64,000 nucleotides of DNA from NCBI RefSeq assembly GCF_044962685.1, contig NZ_JBBKTX010000016.1, positions 62,001 through 126,000 of the forward strand, given 5' to 3'. The translations under genes and the position numbers were made by a program. Positions 15,611 to 24,764 of this stretch are shown here, piece after piece. This stretch comes from Oceanobacter antarcticus (lineage in GTDB: Bacteria; Pseudomonadota; Gammaproteobacteria; Pseudomonadales; Oceanobacteraceae). Below the pieces are notes generated by a model. The model saw only the letters and a program-made list of their open reading frames with translations. It was not told where the DNA came from and did not search any database. The stretch's first letter is position 1; each line of letters begins with the position of its first letter.

Positions 15611-16906
15611 ATGAAAAAGTCAATTGCCTTGTTGAATGCTGGTTTGATGGTATTCACTCTGTCTTTTGTGAGTGTGGGCGCTTCCAGCGTCCAGGCTGAA
15701 GAGCAGTCAAGTGCTGAGTCCAGTAAAAAGCGTGTCCGTCGCTCTGCGACCATGCGTCCGGTTATTTACAAAAAACTGGATGGTGCTCGTGAACTGGCCG
15801 ATGCCAAAAAATACAAGGAAGCACTGGAAGAACTGCAGTCTCTGGAGAAGCGCAAACGTAACTCCTATGAGACCGCCATGACGTACAACATGTATGCGTA
15901 CGTTTATTTTAACCAGGAAAAATACAAGGATGCGTCTGCTGCTTACGAGCAGGTATTGTCGGTCGACAATATCCCTGAAAGCCTGGAGCAGACAACGCTG
16001 TACAGCCTGGCCAAGTTGTATCTGATTCAGGAAAATTACAAGAAAGCACTGGTTCCCTTGAACAAGTGGTTCACTATTGTTGAGTCTGCCAATGCCGAAT
16101 CCTACGTGCTGCGTGCCCAAATTTATTTCCAGATCGAGCAATACAGCAAGGCATTGCCGGATGTGAAGAAGGCAATTGCCATGACCAAGGAAACGGGTAA
16201 GGTTCCTCGTGAAAACTGGTTGATGCTGGAACGGGCAGTCTATTATCAGAACAAGGATTTCAATAATCTGGCTCGTTGCCTGCAAGATCTGGCAACCCTG
16301 TATCCGAAGCCACAATATTGGGTGCAGTTGGCGGCCGTCTACAGTGAGTTGAATCAGCCCAAAAAAGAACTGGCAACCCTGGAAACCGCGTTTGAGCAAG
16401 GCATGCTGACCAAGGAAAGCGAACTGGTGAATTATTCACAAGCCTTGCTGGGTCAGGATATTCCCTACAAGGCAGCCAATATTCTGGTCGCGGGTATGGA
16501 GAAGGGAGTCATCAAGGAAACGGCTCGTAATATGTCTTTGCTGGGTGATGCCTGGATGCTGGCGAAGGAATACGATCGTGCGATTGGCGTGATGACCAAG
16601 GCGGCTGACCTGTCGCATGAGGGCAGTGACTACTTCAAACTGGCACAGATCCATACTGAACGTCAGGAATGGGATCTGGCACTGAAAAACGTTAACCTGG
16701 CAATCCAGCAAGGTGGGTTGCAACAGCCACATTCGGCCTTGATCCTGCAAGGTTTGGTGCTGTTTAACCTCGGTCAATTGACCGATGCCAAAGGAGCGTT
16801 TGCCAAGGCCCGCAGCTATGATGCCGCTGTTAAAACGGCGGATCAGTGGATCAAGTATATTGAAGGCGAAGAACAACGCCGGGAATATATGGCTGCGTCG
16901 TCCTGA
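15611..16906 (+). CDS. TPR protein of the TonB operon
   Basis: A 431-residue exported protein: signal peptide (cut about Ala29) and tandem tetratricopeptide-type helical repeats over most of its length (for example A-K-K-Y-K-E-A-L-E-E-L, E-K-Y-K-D-A-S-A-A-Y and E-N-Y-K-K-A-L-V-P-L). It closes the DUF3450-TtpC-ExbB-ExbD-TonB operon 11 bases after the TonB gene, with GGAGG upstream. A TPR gene at this place is usual in these operons, and in Vibrio TonB systems a TPR protein supports transport; the partner here is not known. Confidence 0.82.
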   Translation: MKKSIALLNAGLMVFTLSFVSVGASSVQAEEQSSAESSKKRVRRSATMRPVIYKKLDGARELADAKKYKEALEELQSLEKRKRNSYETAMTYNMYAYVYFNQEKYKDASAAYEQVLSVDNIPESLEQTTLYSLAKLYLIQENYKKALVPLNKWFTIVESANAESYVLRAQIYFQIEQYSKALPDVKKAIAMTKETGKVPRENWLMLERAVYYQNKDFNNLARCLQDLATLYPKPQYWVQLAAVYSELNQPKKELATLETAFEQGMLTKESELVNYSQALLGQDIPYKAANILVAGMEKGVIKETARNMSLLGDAWMLAKEYDRAIGVMTKAADLSHEGSDYFKLAQIHTERQEWDLALKNVNLAIQQGGLQQPHSALILQGLVLFNLGQLTDAKGAFAKARSYDAAVKTADQWIKYIEGEEQRREYMAASS

Positions 16907-16960
16907 TCAGGCAGAAGCCGGTCGAACAGCCTGCTAAGCCAGACAGGCTCTGGCTCCCAG

Positions 16961-16997
16961 ACATAAAAAAACCGCTCATGTAGCGGTTTTTTTATGT
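16961..16997. terminator. Bidirectional terminator between the TonB operon and a convergent gene
   Basis: A perfect 16-base stem (arms ACATAAAAAAACCGCT and its complement, loop of five) has A-rich and T-rich flanks on both strands, so it can stop transcription from both sides. The stop codon of the convergent minus-strand gene lies inside the right arm. Confidence 0.9.
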
Positions 16998-17651
16998 CTC
17001 TAATATGTCGGCAAGATCCTTGGCCAGGGCAAGAGCGGAGCTGATATTGTCTGCCAACAAGAGGCTGTCTGGCCGGTAAATCAGTAAAAAAGTATCGCTC
17101 AATTCGATGCTGACGGTGTCATGTTGTTCAAGCCAATGACTGAAATTGCCGTTCAGTTTTATCCGTACCGCATGGGGTTTGATGGCAGCGATCTTCCATT
17201 GGCGCAGGGATGGTGGCAGCTCAGAGGCCTGCAAACGGATGAATGCATCAGGCTGTGGATCTACAAACTGGTCGAGCTGACGTGATTGATGATTTTTTGC
17301 AGGTGTGGCCTTCAGTTTACCAACGTGTTTACTATCGCACTCGATCAGAATCAGCGTTTGTTGGGAGATGCCGCTGGCGGCAATCACCGGGTAGTCCATG
17401 ATCTTGTACGCTCGCCCGTGCCAGTGACCACGGAGTTGGTGCCGCCCGTGGCGAATCTGGCTGTGGTGAAATAAGTCAAATCCGGCGGCTCTGAGTTCGT
17501 GATCCAGGGCTGCGTAACCTTGATATTCCGCGTCAATTTGTTGTGCCAGTTGGCGGCGGGATTTGCCTGCTTCATCCTGGGTCAGATACAACAGGGTGCC
17601 AATGGTGCCAGCCAGTAAAAACACGATCAGCACGGATAAGACAATGGTCAT
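16992..17651 (-). CDS. Membrane-anchored protein of unknown function
   Basis: A 219-residue protein with one N-terminal transmembrane helix (about residues 2-24) and a soluble part I do not recognise; a charged segment rich in His and Gln (about 60-80) follows a helical region. It has no cysteine pairs or catalytic motif I can name. No ribosome site is visible before the ATG. It is divergent from the acyl-CoA hydrolase gene and its end overlaps the terminator shared with the TonB operon. An intact ORF between well-supported neighbours makes it likely real. Confidence 0.6.
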   Translation of the reverse strand: MTIVLSVLIVFLLAGTIGTLLYLTQDEAGKSRRQLAQQIDAEYQGYAALDHELRAAGFDLFHHSQIRHGRHQLRGHWHGRAYKIMDYPVIAASGISQQTLILIECDSKHVGKLKATPAKNHQSRQLDQFVDPQPDAFIRLQASELPPSLRQWKIAAIKPHAVRIKLNGNFSHWLEQHDTVSIELSDTFLLIYRPDSLLLADNISSALALAKDLADILET

Positions 17652-17753
17652 AACAGATTCGTTTTGGCTCGGATTTGAGTGGAGTGTACCATCTCAGAGG
17701 TTTTCTCCGAGCTGGAAAGATCCGGCCAGCATCCAGCCCAAAGGAATAAAAGT

Positions 17754-18875
17754 GTGAGTACACCTTCCGACGTTACATTTCAGACACTGTCCGCCAGGGG
17801 CGGCTTCAAGATTGGTCTGGTGAGCCTGAACCGCGACCGGGCGATGAATGCATTAACCCAGGAGATGATCCAGGCGATAGGACGCCGGTTGGCACGCTGG
17901 CAGCAGAGCAAGCGTATTGTTGCTGTCGTTATTCGTGGCGAGGGGCGCTGTTTCAGTAGTGGTGGTGATATTCGCCAGCTTTACGATGGCATTGCCTGCG
18001 CTGATGCCAACGGACTCAAGCGAGCGGATCAGTTTTTTGAGCTGGAATACAAAACCAATATACAGCTGCACCGGTTTACCAAACCACTTATTGCCTGGGG
18101 GCACGGTTATGTAATGGGTGGGGGACTCGGGTTGTTTCTGACCGCCAATCACCGTATTGGTACCGAGTCGATGCAGCTGGCTTGGCCCGAGGTGCGTATC
18201 GGACTTTTTCCGGATGTACTGGGTACCTGGTATTTGTCGCGTATAGATTCGGCTCTGGGTCACTGGATGGGATTAACCGGCGTACCTGTCACTTCGACAG
18301 ATGCCTTATCTCAGCATTTGATCGACTATCAGCTGGCGGATGGCGATCTTGAAGCAATGATTGGGCAATTACGCCAGCTCAGCTGGAGTAGCCGCACGCC
18401 CGACAATCAGTTGCTGGTGCGTACCTTGTTAAGCCGCTTGCAGTCCCAATCGGCTGTTACCGCACCAGCCAGTGACTGGCAGCGTACACAGTCCGTTATC
18501 ACAACAATGATGGAGCCTGTGATCAGGCAGGGAAAGGTAGCACTACCGGCTGCGAACCCGTATCAGGATGACTGGATCCAGCGCGGGTTAACGCAGCATC
18601 ATGCTGGTTGTCCGGCATCGGCCAGACTGGTGGTTGAACAGCTTGCTGCTGGCTGGCGTATGAGCTTGGTCGAAGCCGCACGACTGGAATTGGCAATGGC
18701 TTGGCAAGCCTGTCGGCATCCAGATCTGGTCGAAGGTATCCGGGCGTTGCTGATTGAGCGAGGGTCGACCCCCAGATGGCAGCATGCAACGCCAGCCAGC
18801 GTCCCTGATGACTGGATAAAAGCGCTGATGGCATCACCGTGGGAACGGCAACACCATCCTTTTGCGGATCTATAA
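17754..18875 (+). CDS. Enoyl-CoA hydratase/isomerase family, 3-hydroxyisobutyryl-CoA hydrolase-like
   Basis: A 373-residue crotonase-fold protein of the HIBYL-CoA hydrolase type. The oxyanion loop M-G-G-G-L-G (about 121-126) and the pair Glu146/Asp154 in W-P-E-V-R-I-G-L-F-P-D-V match the catalytic residues of human HIBCH, suggesting hydrolysis of 3-hydroxyisobutyryl-CoA in valine breakdown or a related acyl-CoA. A GTG start is chosen because AAGGA lies eight bases upstream; the frame runs open 25 codons more without a ribosome site. It abuts ygfZ tail to tail. Confidence 0.85.
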   Translation: MSTPSDVTFQTLSARGGFKIGLVSLNRDRAMNALTQEMIQAIGRRLARWQQSKRIVAVVIRGEGRCFSSGGDIRQLYDGIACADANGLKRADQFFELEYKTNIQLHRFTKPLIAWGHGYVMGGGLGLFLTANHRIGTESMQLAWPEVRIGLFPDVLGTWYLSRIDSALGHWMGLTGVPVTSTDALSQHLIDYQLADGDLEAMIGQLRQLSWSSRTPDNQLLVRTLLSRLQSQSAVTAPASDWQRTQSVITTMMEPVIRQGKVALPAANPYQDDWIQRGLTQHHAGCPASARLVVEQLAAGWRMSLVEAARLELAMAWQACRHPDLVEGIRALLIERGSTPRWQHATPASVPDDWIKALMASPWERQHHPFADL

Positions 18876-18876
18876 T

Positions 18877-19761
18877 CTACGCCGATTCTGGCGAGCTGCT
18901 GGTGGCAAAGGGCAGTGGGGTTATGGTAATGGGGGTATCGTTTTCGAGCGTCAGTGCTCCTTGTGGCTCACCATTCAAAACCAGTAAACCGCAGTCTCCA
19001 TTCCAACTGGCTACTTCACCGACGGTTTTGCCTGCAGCCTCGATATTGCTTAGCAGGCTTGGAGGCTGAAAAGCAGCCGAAGAGCGGGGCGTGCTGGCAG
19101 CACCCACCAGCTGTTTCTTGGCTTTGCCAAGATATTGCACGCGGGCGACAACTTCCTGTCCGGTGTAGCAGCCTTTCTTGAAGTTGACGCCGCCCAGTTT
19201 ATCCCAGGCGATATGCTGTGGTATCCAGTGTTCGACGCTCGCCTGGGTGACCCATACCAGTCCTGATTGAATATCGAGCTGTTGCCAGGCTGCGCTACTC
19301 AGTGGCACGGTATCCGCCAGAGAGTCTGGCGCTGTATCAGCCCATTGTTCAACCCTGCCGTCTGGCCAGTTCAGTAACAGCTGACCGTCGATGTTGAGCA
19401 CGGAGTGTTCCGCTTTTGGGTTTGGCATCTGGTAACCGAAGATGGCGGCCTGCAGTGGTGTTAGTGTTACCTTGTAAAACACTGCATATTTACCGAGGTG
19501 ACGCTGAAATGATTCGACCAGATCTGCCGCCAGTCGAAAGACGAAACGATCGTCTGTTCGAGCTAACAGAAAGTTGGCAACCATTCGCCCTTTGGCATTA
19601 CAACAAGCCCCTAATGTCCACTGGCCATCGGCCAGCCCGGTAACATCACAGGTCAGTTGGCCTTGCAGCAGTCGGGCAGCATCAGGGCCTGTCACTTCTA
19701 ACAGTGAGAAGCAGGGCAGCTGGTTATCTAACGGGGTTGGTGCAGTATGGATATTGTTCAT
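18877..19761 (-). CDS. ygfZ: Folate-binding YgfZ, iron-sulfur protein maturation factor
   Basis: A 294-residue GcvT-like protein with the YgfZ signature K-G-C-Y-T-G-Q-E around Cys198, which is essential in E. coli. YgfZ binds tetrahydrofolate and supports repair or assembly of certain Fe-S enzymes. The ATG with GAGGAG four bases upstream is clearly the start, 19 codons inside the open frame. It is divergent from sdhE, an arrangement conserved in gammaproteobacteria. It is of interest here because the Isc operon in this window is reduced. Confidence 0.92.
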   Translation of the reverse strand: MNNIHTAPTPLDNQLPCFSLLEVTGPDAARLLQGQLTCDVTGLADGQWTLGACCNAKGRMVANFLLARTDDRFVFRLAADLVESFQRHLGKYAVFYKVTLTPLQAAIFGYQMPNPKAEHSVLNIDGQLLLNWPDGRVEQWADTAPDSLADTVPLSSAAWQQLDIQSGLVWVTQASVEHWIPQHIAWDKLGGVNFKKGCYTGQEVVARVQYLGKAKKQLVGAASTPRSSAAFQPPSLLSNIEAAGKTVGEVASWNGDCGLLVLNGEPQGALTLENDTPITITPLPFATSSSPESA

Positions 19762-19896
19762 AGACTCCTCCTTCAAGCCAGTGTACCCCGGTTTGCGCTG
19801 CTGGGGCATGACCCACATGGGGTTAATACAGTCGATGTTGCAGGTTCAAGGAGGTTGTCGCGCTGATATACTGAGGCCATTGAACAGGAGAGTAAT

Positions 19897-20151
19897 GTGA
19901 TCGACGAAACTGAAGTTAAACGTCTGTGGTGGCACAGCCGTCGCGGTATGCTGGAACTGGATGTGCTGCTGATACCTTTTGTTGAAAAAGTCTACCGCAC
20001 GCTGGAGCATGAAGATCAATTACGTTATCAGGCGCTGATTGAGCATGAAGATACCGATTTGTTTGCCTGGTTTCTGGAGCGGGTTGTTCCGGAAGATCCA
20101 GAGATCCATAAAATTGTTTTGCGGGTGCTGGAGCATGCACGAACCCCCTGA
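19897..20151 (+). CDS. sdhE: FAD assembly factor SdhE
   Basis: An 84-residue protein with the S-R-R-G-M-L-E-L-D motif (Arg16-Gly17-x-x-Glu20) that defines SdhE/YgfY, needed for covalent attachment of FAD to succinate dehydrogenase and fumarate reductase flavoproteins. GTG start with AGGAGAG upstream. The downstream ygfX-like gene overlaps its end by 17 bases, the usual pairing. Confidence 0.93.
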   Translation: MIDETEVKRLWWHSRRGMLELDVLLIPFVEKVYRTLEHEDQLRYQALIEHEDTDLFAWFLERVVPEDPEIHKIVLRVLEHARTP

Positions 20152-20563
20152 GCTGGCATGGCAGCTTCGAACCGGGCGCTGGCAGATCGTACTGGATGTG
20201 CTGGCACTGCTGGCGTTTTGCCTGATGCTGTCTGTGTTCCGTTACGGTCTGTGGCTGACATTGTTTGCCAGCCTGCTGACTGTTGCGGTTTACTGGCTCT
20301 GGTACTGGAAACAAGACCCTGTTATCTGTTTGCAGAAGTTACCGGAAAGCGACATGACAGCCGCTTCCCCGCCGTGGCGGTTGATATACCGCAGTGGCAA
20401 TATCCGTCAGGTACGCTGGCGGCCGGGCAGTGTCCGGCGTAGTCGTTTGCTGGTTTTACGGTATTCGATCTGGCCCTGGCAGGGCCTGGTGTTACGCTGC
20501 CGTGACTTTGAGTCTGTGCAGCATTTCAAGGCGCTGCAACGTGTGCTTTACAGTGAGTTGTAA
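20135..20563 (+). CDS. YgfX-family membrane protein
   Basis: A 142-residue protein with two adjacent transmembrane helices (about 18-55) and a basic cytoplasmic tail containing W-R-P-G-S-V-R-R-S-R. Position, overlap with sdhE, size and topology identify it as YgfX (CptA), reported in E. coli as the membrane partner of SdhE. Sequence conservation in this family is low, so the call rests largely on context. The ATG lies inside the end of sdhE. Confidence 0.75.
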   Translation: MHEPPELAWQLRTGRWQIVLDVLALLAFCLMLSVFRYGLWLTLFASLLTVAVYWLWYWKQDPVICLQKLPESDMTAASPPWRLIYRSGNIRQVRWRPGSVRRSRLLVLRYSIWPWQGLVLRCRDFESVQHFKALQRVLYSEL

Positions 20564-20599
20564 CTGTCGGTCGTGCTGTTATTGGGTGAATCGTTGACG

Positions 20600-22225
20600 T
20601 TAAAGTTCTCCCAGTTCACGCAAATGTTTGGCTGTTGTTACAGTGTCAAATGCTCTTGGTAACGGATTGGGGTAGTCCCGGCTGTAGTGCAAGCCCCGGC
20701 TTTCGCGTCGCAGCAGGGCGGAGCGAATGATAATTTCGGCGACGTCGACCAAGTTGCGCAGTTCCAATAAATCGGCTGTAACCCGATGATGGCTGTAGAA
20801 CTCCTGAATTTCCTGCCGTAATAATTGTACCCGATGCTTGGCGCGCAGCAGCCGCTTGGTGGTTCGGACAATCCCCACGTAGTCCCACATAAAGCGGCGC
20901 AATTCATCCCAGTTGTGGGCAATTACCACATCTTCATCAGAATCCGTCACCAGACTGGCATCCCAGGCAGGCACGTCAGGAATGTTGGGTACCGAGTTCA
21001 GGCTTTCAATAATATGCGTGGCTGCTGACCGGGCGTAGACCAGGCATTCGAGCAAGGAGTTGCTGGCCAGACGGTTGGCTCCGTGTAATCCGGTGCAGGC
21101 CGTTTCACCAATCGCGTAGAGTCCATCGATATCCGTGCGACCAAAATGGTCGGTCACAACACCACCACAGGTGTAGTGCGAGGCGGGCACAATGGGAATC
21201 GGCTCACGCTGAATATCGATACCCAGTTCCAGGCAACGCTCAAGGATGGTCGGGAAATGCTGACGAATAAAATCAGCCGGTTTGTGGCTGATATCCAGAT
21301 ACAGGCAATTGGCCCCGAGGCGTTTCATTTCGTGGTCAATGGCTCTGGCGACGATGTCCCTGGGGGCGAGTTCGCCACGGGCATCAAAACGATCCATAAA
21401 ACGACTGCCATCGGGCAGCAATAACTTGCCACCTTCACCTCGCACGGCTTCGCTGATTAAAAATGATGTAGCGAGCGGATGATGTAAACACGTGGGGTGA
21501 AACTGGTTAAATTCCATATTGGCAATGCGACAGCCAGCGCGCCATGCCATGGCGATGCCATCGCCTGATGCTGTATCCGGGTTGGTGGTGTATAAATACA
21601 CCTTGCTGGCACCGCCGGTGGCCAGGACGGTTGCTCGGGCAGTAATCGCAGCGACCTTGCGGTTATCCTTATCAAGGAAGTAGGCGCCAATACAGGCTTG
21701 CCCATCGAGACCGAGTTTGTCTCGAGTGATCAGATCGACAGCGATGTATTGGTGTAACAAGTGAAGATTGGGCTGTTCCTTGGCGCGGTCGATCAGAGTG
21801 TCTGAAATGGCCAGTCCGGTTGCATCGGCCGCATGAATGATACGCCTGGCGCTGTGGCCACCTTCGCGAGTTAAATGGAAACGTTGGTCGCCACCTTGTT
21901 CGGCAATGCCGTCAAGAGTGAAGGGCACGCCGGTATCAATCAACCATTGAATGGCGGAAGCGGAATTTTCTACCGTGAAGCGCACTGCGGATTCGTTACA
22001 CAGCCCGGCACCGGCAATCAGAGTGTCTGATACATGGGCATCGACACTGTCTGTTGCATCCAGTACACCAGCGACACCACCTTGTGCCCAGCGTGTCGAT
22101 CCGCTATCAAGCTGATCCTTGCTGATAACGGCGACCTGCAAATGTGAAGGCAGCGATAACGCCAGTGTCAGACCGGCAGCTCCGCTGCCGATGATGAGGA
22201 CATCGAAGGTCAGTTGTTCGCTCAT
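20600..22225 (-). CDS. nadB: L-aspartate oxidase NadB
   Basis: A 541-residue flavoprotein that oxidises L-aspartate to iminoaspartate, the first step of NAD biosynthesis with NadA. The N-terminal G-S-G-A-A-G-L FAD-binding loop, the R-W-A-Q-G-G-V motif, the active-site R-E-G-G-H-S-A-R-R and the C-terminal helical domain are present. A GTG two codons upstream is an alternative start; neither has a strong ribosome site. It is divergent from the sigma-E operon, as in Pseudomonas. Confidence 0.95.
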   Translation of the reverse strand: MSEQLTFDVLIIGSGAAGLTLALSLPSHLQVAVISKDQLDSGSTRWAQGGVAGVLDATDSVDAHVSDTLIAGAGLCNESAVRFTVENSASAIQWLIDTGVPFTLDGIAEQGGDQRFHLTREGGHSARRIIHAADATGLAISDTLIDRAKEQPNLHLLHQYIAVDLITRDKLGLDGQACIGAYFLDKDNRKVAAITARATVLATGGASKVYLYTTNPDTASGDGIAMAWRAGCRIANMEFNQFHPTCLHHPLATSFLISEAVRGEGGKLLLPDGSRFMDRFDARGELAPRDIVARAIDHEMKRLGANCLYLDISHKPADFIRQHFPTILERCLELGIDIQREPIPIVPASHYTCGGVVTDHFGRTDIDGLYAIGETACTGLHGANRLASNSLLECLVYARSAATHIIESLNSVPNIPDVPAWDASLVTDSDEDVVIAHNWDELRRFMWDYVGIVRTTKRLLRAKHRVQLLRQEIQEFYSHHRVTADLLELRNLVDVAEIIIRSALLRRESRGLHYSRDYPNPLPRAFDTVTTAKHLRELGEL

Positions 22226-22306
22226 TTTCACCAGCTTTCAGTTAACGGAATGGCTTTATAATGCCAGTCAAAGCGCTGACAGAACACTTGTTGCAGAAAT
22301 ATTCCT

Positions 22307-22333
22307 GAACTTTCCCATAGAGGGTCGGTCTTT
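22307..22333 (+). promoter_or_regulatory. Candidate sigma-E/AlgU autoregulatory promoter
   Basis: GAACTT and TCTTT are separated by 16 bases, fitting the GAACTT-N16/17-TCtgA pattern of sigma-E/AlgU promoters at the -35 and only partly at the -10. It lies about 85 bases before the rpoE start codon, where an autoregulated promoter is expected. Confidence 0.5.
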
Positions 22334-22416
22334 CATTTACAGCCACAATGGAGGCCCGTACAGTGACCAGCACAGCAATTTTGACAAAACAGCCCAATAA
22401 GGCGTCGGAACAAGGC

Positions 22417-23004
22417 ATGACAGATCATCAAAATACGGACCGGCAACTGGTCGCAAGGGTTCAGAAAGGGGATCGTCGCGCCTTCGATTTACTGGTGCTT
22501 AAATATCAACATCGCATCCTGTCACTGGTCGGGCGTTTTATTTCTGACTTTGCCGAAGCGCAGGATGTGACCCAGGAAGCGTTTGTAAAAGCCTATAAGG
22601 CGTTACCCAATTTTCGTGGCGACAGTGCGTTTTACACCTGGATGTACCGGATTGCTGTGAATACAGCAAAGAATCACCTAGTCAGTCGTGGTCGTAAAAC
22701 ACCGACCCATGACATCGATCCAGATGATGCCGAGTTTTTTGGTGATTATAGTCCCATGCGGGATATTGAAACGCCGGATGGGCTGCTGCAACGAGATCAG
22801 TTGCGCGACGTTGTCTTCGGTGCAATCGAAGCATTGCCAGACGATTTGCGGATGGCAATTACATTGAGGGAAATGGATGGGCTCAGCTATGAAGAAATTG
22901 CTGAAGCAATGGATTGTCCAATTGGTACGGTTCGCTCCCGGATTTTCCGGGCTCGTGAAGCGATAGACAAGAAAATGCAGCCATTGCTGATGGCCACTGC
23001 TTGA
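22417..23004 (+). CDS. rpoE: Envelope-stress sigma factor RpoE/AlgU
   Basis: A 195-residue ECF sigma factor. Region 2 (R-G-D-S-A-F-Y-T-W-M-Y-R-I-A-V-N-T) and region 4 (D-G-L-S-Y-E-E-I-A-E-A-M-D-C-P and G-T-V-R-S-R-I-F-R-A-R-E) are nearly identical to E. coli RpoE and Pseudomonas AlgU. It directs genes for outer-membrane homeostasis. An in-frame ATG 23 codons upstream exists; alignment favours the start given. It heads the rpoE-mucA-mucB-mucC-mucD block, regulated by proteolysis of MucA. Confidence 0.96.
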   Translation: MTDHQNTDRQLVARVQKGDRRAFDLLVLKYQHRILSLVGRFISDFAEAQDVTQEAFVKAYKALPNFRGDSAFYTWMYRIAVNTAKNHLVSRGRKTPTHDIDPDDAEFFGDYSPMRDIETPDGLLQRDQLRDVVFGAIEALPDDLRMAITLREMDGLSYEEIAEAMDCPIGTVRSRIFRAREAIDKKMQPLLMATA

Positions 23005-23024
23005 CGGTCTGGAAGGTAACAATA

Positions 23025-23738
23025 ATGAATGATCGCATGAATGAATCTCTTTCGGCTCTGGTCGATGGTGAAGCCGATGAACTCGAAGTACGCCGGGCTC
23101 TGAATCAGTTTGAGCAAGATGAGGAGCTGCGTGAGCGCTGGAGCCGTTATCAGTTGATGGGTGCGCTGATGCGTGAAGAACCCGTCACCACAATGGATTT
23201 GTCCAAAGGGATTATGCAGGCCATCGCGGGTGAACCTATGGATGAAGTACCGGCAAGACAAACCAGCGATAATGATGACGCCCAGTCCTCAGTTATCGCA
23301 GAGCCGGGTCACTCGCTGCGCAAGCGCAGTGGCTGGATTGCGTCTGGCGCTGTTGCTGCTTCCGTTACTTTGGCAGTGCTGCTGGGAGTGCGGGTAATCG
23401 ATGAGGTCGGTTTGGTGAAAGCGGATGCGGTGGCATCGGCTGATGTGCAAGCTGCAGAGAGCAAACGTGTTGCTGGCTCGGATATTGCCGTATCGGCCCC
23501 CGCGACCGCTGCGTTTGAAACCGGCTTAAATTTTAATAGCGGTAATGTTGGCCTGGCATCAACGGATACCAGTGCTGCTGAGTCGACATTGACGGAAGAG
23601 CAGTTACGCGATGCCCAGAATCGTCTGCATGACTATGTTATGCAACACAGTGAGCATGCGGCACTGAATACCGGTCGGGGGTTAATGCCATTTGCCCGGG
23701 TAACCAGCTTTGAGCAAGGCGGAGACGCCCAGCAGTGA
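23025..23738 (+). CDS. mucA: Anti-sigma factor MucA/RseA
   Basis: A 237-residue single-span anti-sigma factor. The N-terminal domain (E-S-L-S-A-L-V-D-G-E-A-D-E-L-E-V and W-x-R-Y-Q-L-M-G) binds the sigma factor in the cytoplasm; a transmembrane helix (about 105-127) leads to a periplasmic tail that is cut by site-1 and site-2 proteases during stress. GGAAGG precedes the ATG. It follows rpoE by 20 bases and overlaps mucB by four (GTGA). Confidence 0.93.
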   Translation: MNDRMNESLSALVDGEADELEVRRALNQFEQDEELRERWSRYQLMGALMREEPVTTMDLSKGIMQAIAGEPMDEVPARQTSDNDDAQSSVIAEPGHSLRKRSGWIASGAVAASVTLAVLLGVRVIDEVGLVKADAVASADVQAAESKRVAGSDIAVSAPATAAFETGLNFNSGNVGLASTDTSAAESTLTEEQLRDAQNRLHDYVMQHSEHAALNTGRGLMPFARVTSFEQGGDAQQ

Positions 23739-24760
23739 AGTCTGTCTGGTTTCTTCTGACCTTGGGACTGGTGTTGGCAACTCCTGCGAGTGCCGGTTCA
23801 GCAGGTTCGGGTGATCAGGCATCTGGCGCTGGTTCGGCTGCCGGGGTTGCAGGTTTCACTGACCCCAGGCAGTGGCTTGAACGTATGTCTCACGCCATCA
23901 AGGAAACCAATTACCAGGGCGTTCTGGTGTTTGGCAATGACCAGCTCTGGCACACCATGGCTATCAGTCACGCCATGGAGGATGGGGTCGAATATGAGAA
24001 AATCTCCCATCTGACGGGCAACCCCAGAGAAATTATTCGGGCTGGGCAAGACGTCAGCTGCACTCATCCTGATGATCAGGCACTGCGTCTTTATGATCAG
24101 TCTGCCAACCTGCTGTCGGGGATTGATCCTCATCTGCCGGCACTGGATTCCTACTACCAGCTTCGGCAAGCTCGTCCAGAGAGAATCGCCGGGCGTAATG
24201 CCTTGCAAATTCAGGTTATTCCAAACGATACCTTCCGCTTTGGTCAGAACCTGTGGCTGGATGAAAAAACCGGTCTGTTATTACGTTCCGATCTGGTTGA
24301 CCGGTCGCGCAAGGTGATCGAACGTTATCAGTTTGCCCAAATTACCATCGGTCAGACTATTCCAGCATCAGAATTTGACGTGCCGCCAGGCAGTCATCCG
24401 TACGTATCCCATCTTGCTACCCCTGGAACCGTGACGATTGTTGAACATCAGCAAGGCTGGTATCCACAATGGGTGCCCCCCGGTTTTACCCAGTCGGTGG
24501 AGCGGGATATCGAGAGCCGTGATGCGTTGATGTACAGTGACGGCTTGTCAGCCTTCACTTTGTTTGTGGATCAGGTAGAACAGGATTCCATGCCTGATAT
24601 GAGTCGGCGTTGGGGGGCGACCGCTGCGGTTGTTCGCCACCAGCGTGATGGTGAGCGTAATATGCGCATTACCGTTGTTGGTGAATTGCCAATGGCGACG
24701 GCCAAGCGGATAGCTCTGTCTGTTCGCCATGCTGGTGACAGTCCGGTGTCGGGGAGATAA
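23735..24760 (+). CDS. mucB: Sigma-E regulatory protein MucB/RseB
   Basis: A 341-residue periplasmic protein with a signal peptide (cut about residue 20) and the LolA-like large domain plus C-terminal small domain of RseB. The motifs N-Y-Q-G-V-L-V-F-G, R-I-A-G-R and L-W-L-D-E-K-T-G-L-L-L-R-S-D are typical. RseB shields RseA from the DegS protease until lipopolysaccharide intermediates release it. GTG start overlapping the mucA stop. Confidence 0.93.
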   Translation: MKSVWFLLTLGLVLATPASAGSAGSGDQASGAGSAAGVAGFTDPRQWLERMSHAIKETNYQGVLVFGNDQLWHTMAISHAMEDGVEYEKISHLTGNPREIIRAGQDVSCTHPDDQALRLYDQSANLLSGIDPHLPALDSYYQLRQARPERIAGRNALQIQVIPNDTFRFGQNLWLDEKTGLLLRSDLVDRSRKVIERYQFAQITIGQTIPASEFDVPPGSHPYVSHLATPGTVTIVEHQQGWYPQWVPPGFTQSVERDIESRDALMYSDGLSAFTLFVDQVEQDSMPDMSRRWGATAAVVRHQRDGERNMRITVVGELPMATAKRIALSVRHAGDSPVSGR

Positions 24761-24764
24761 GTCC

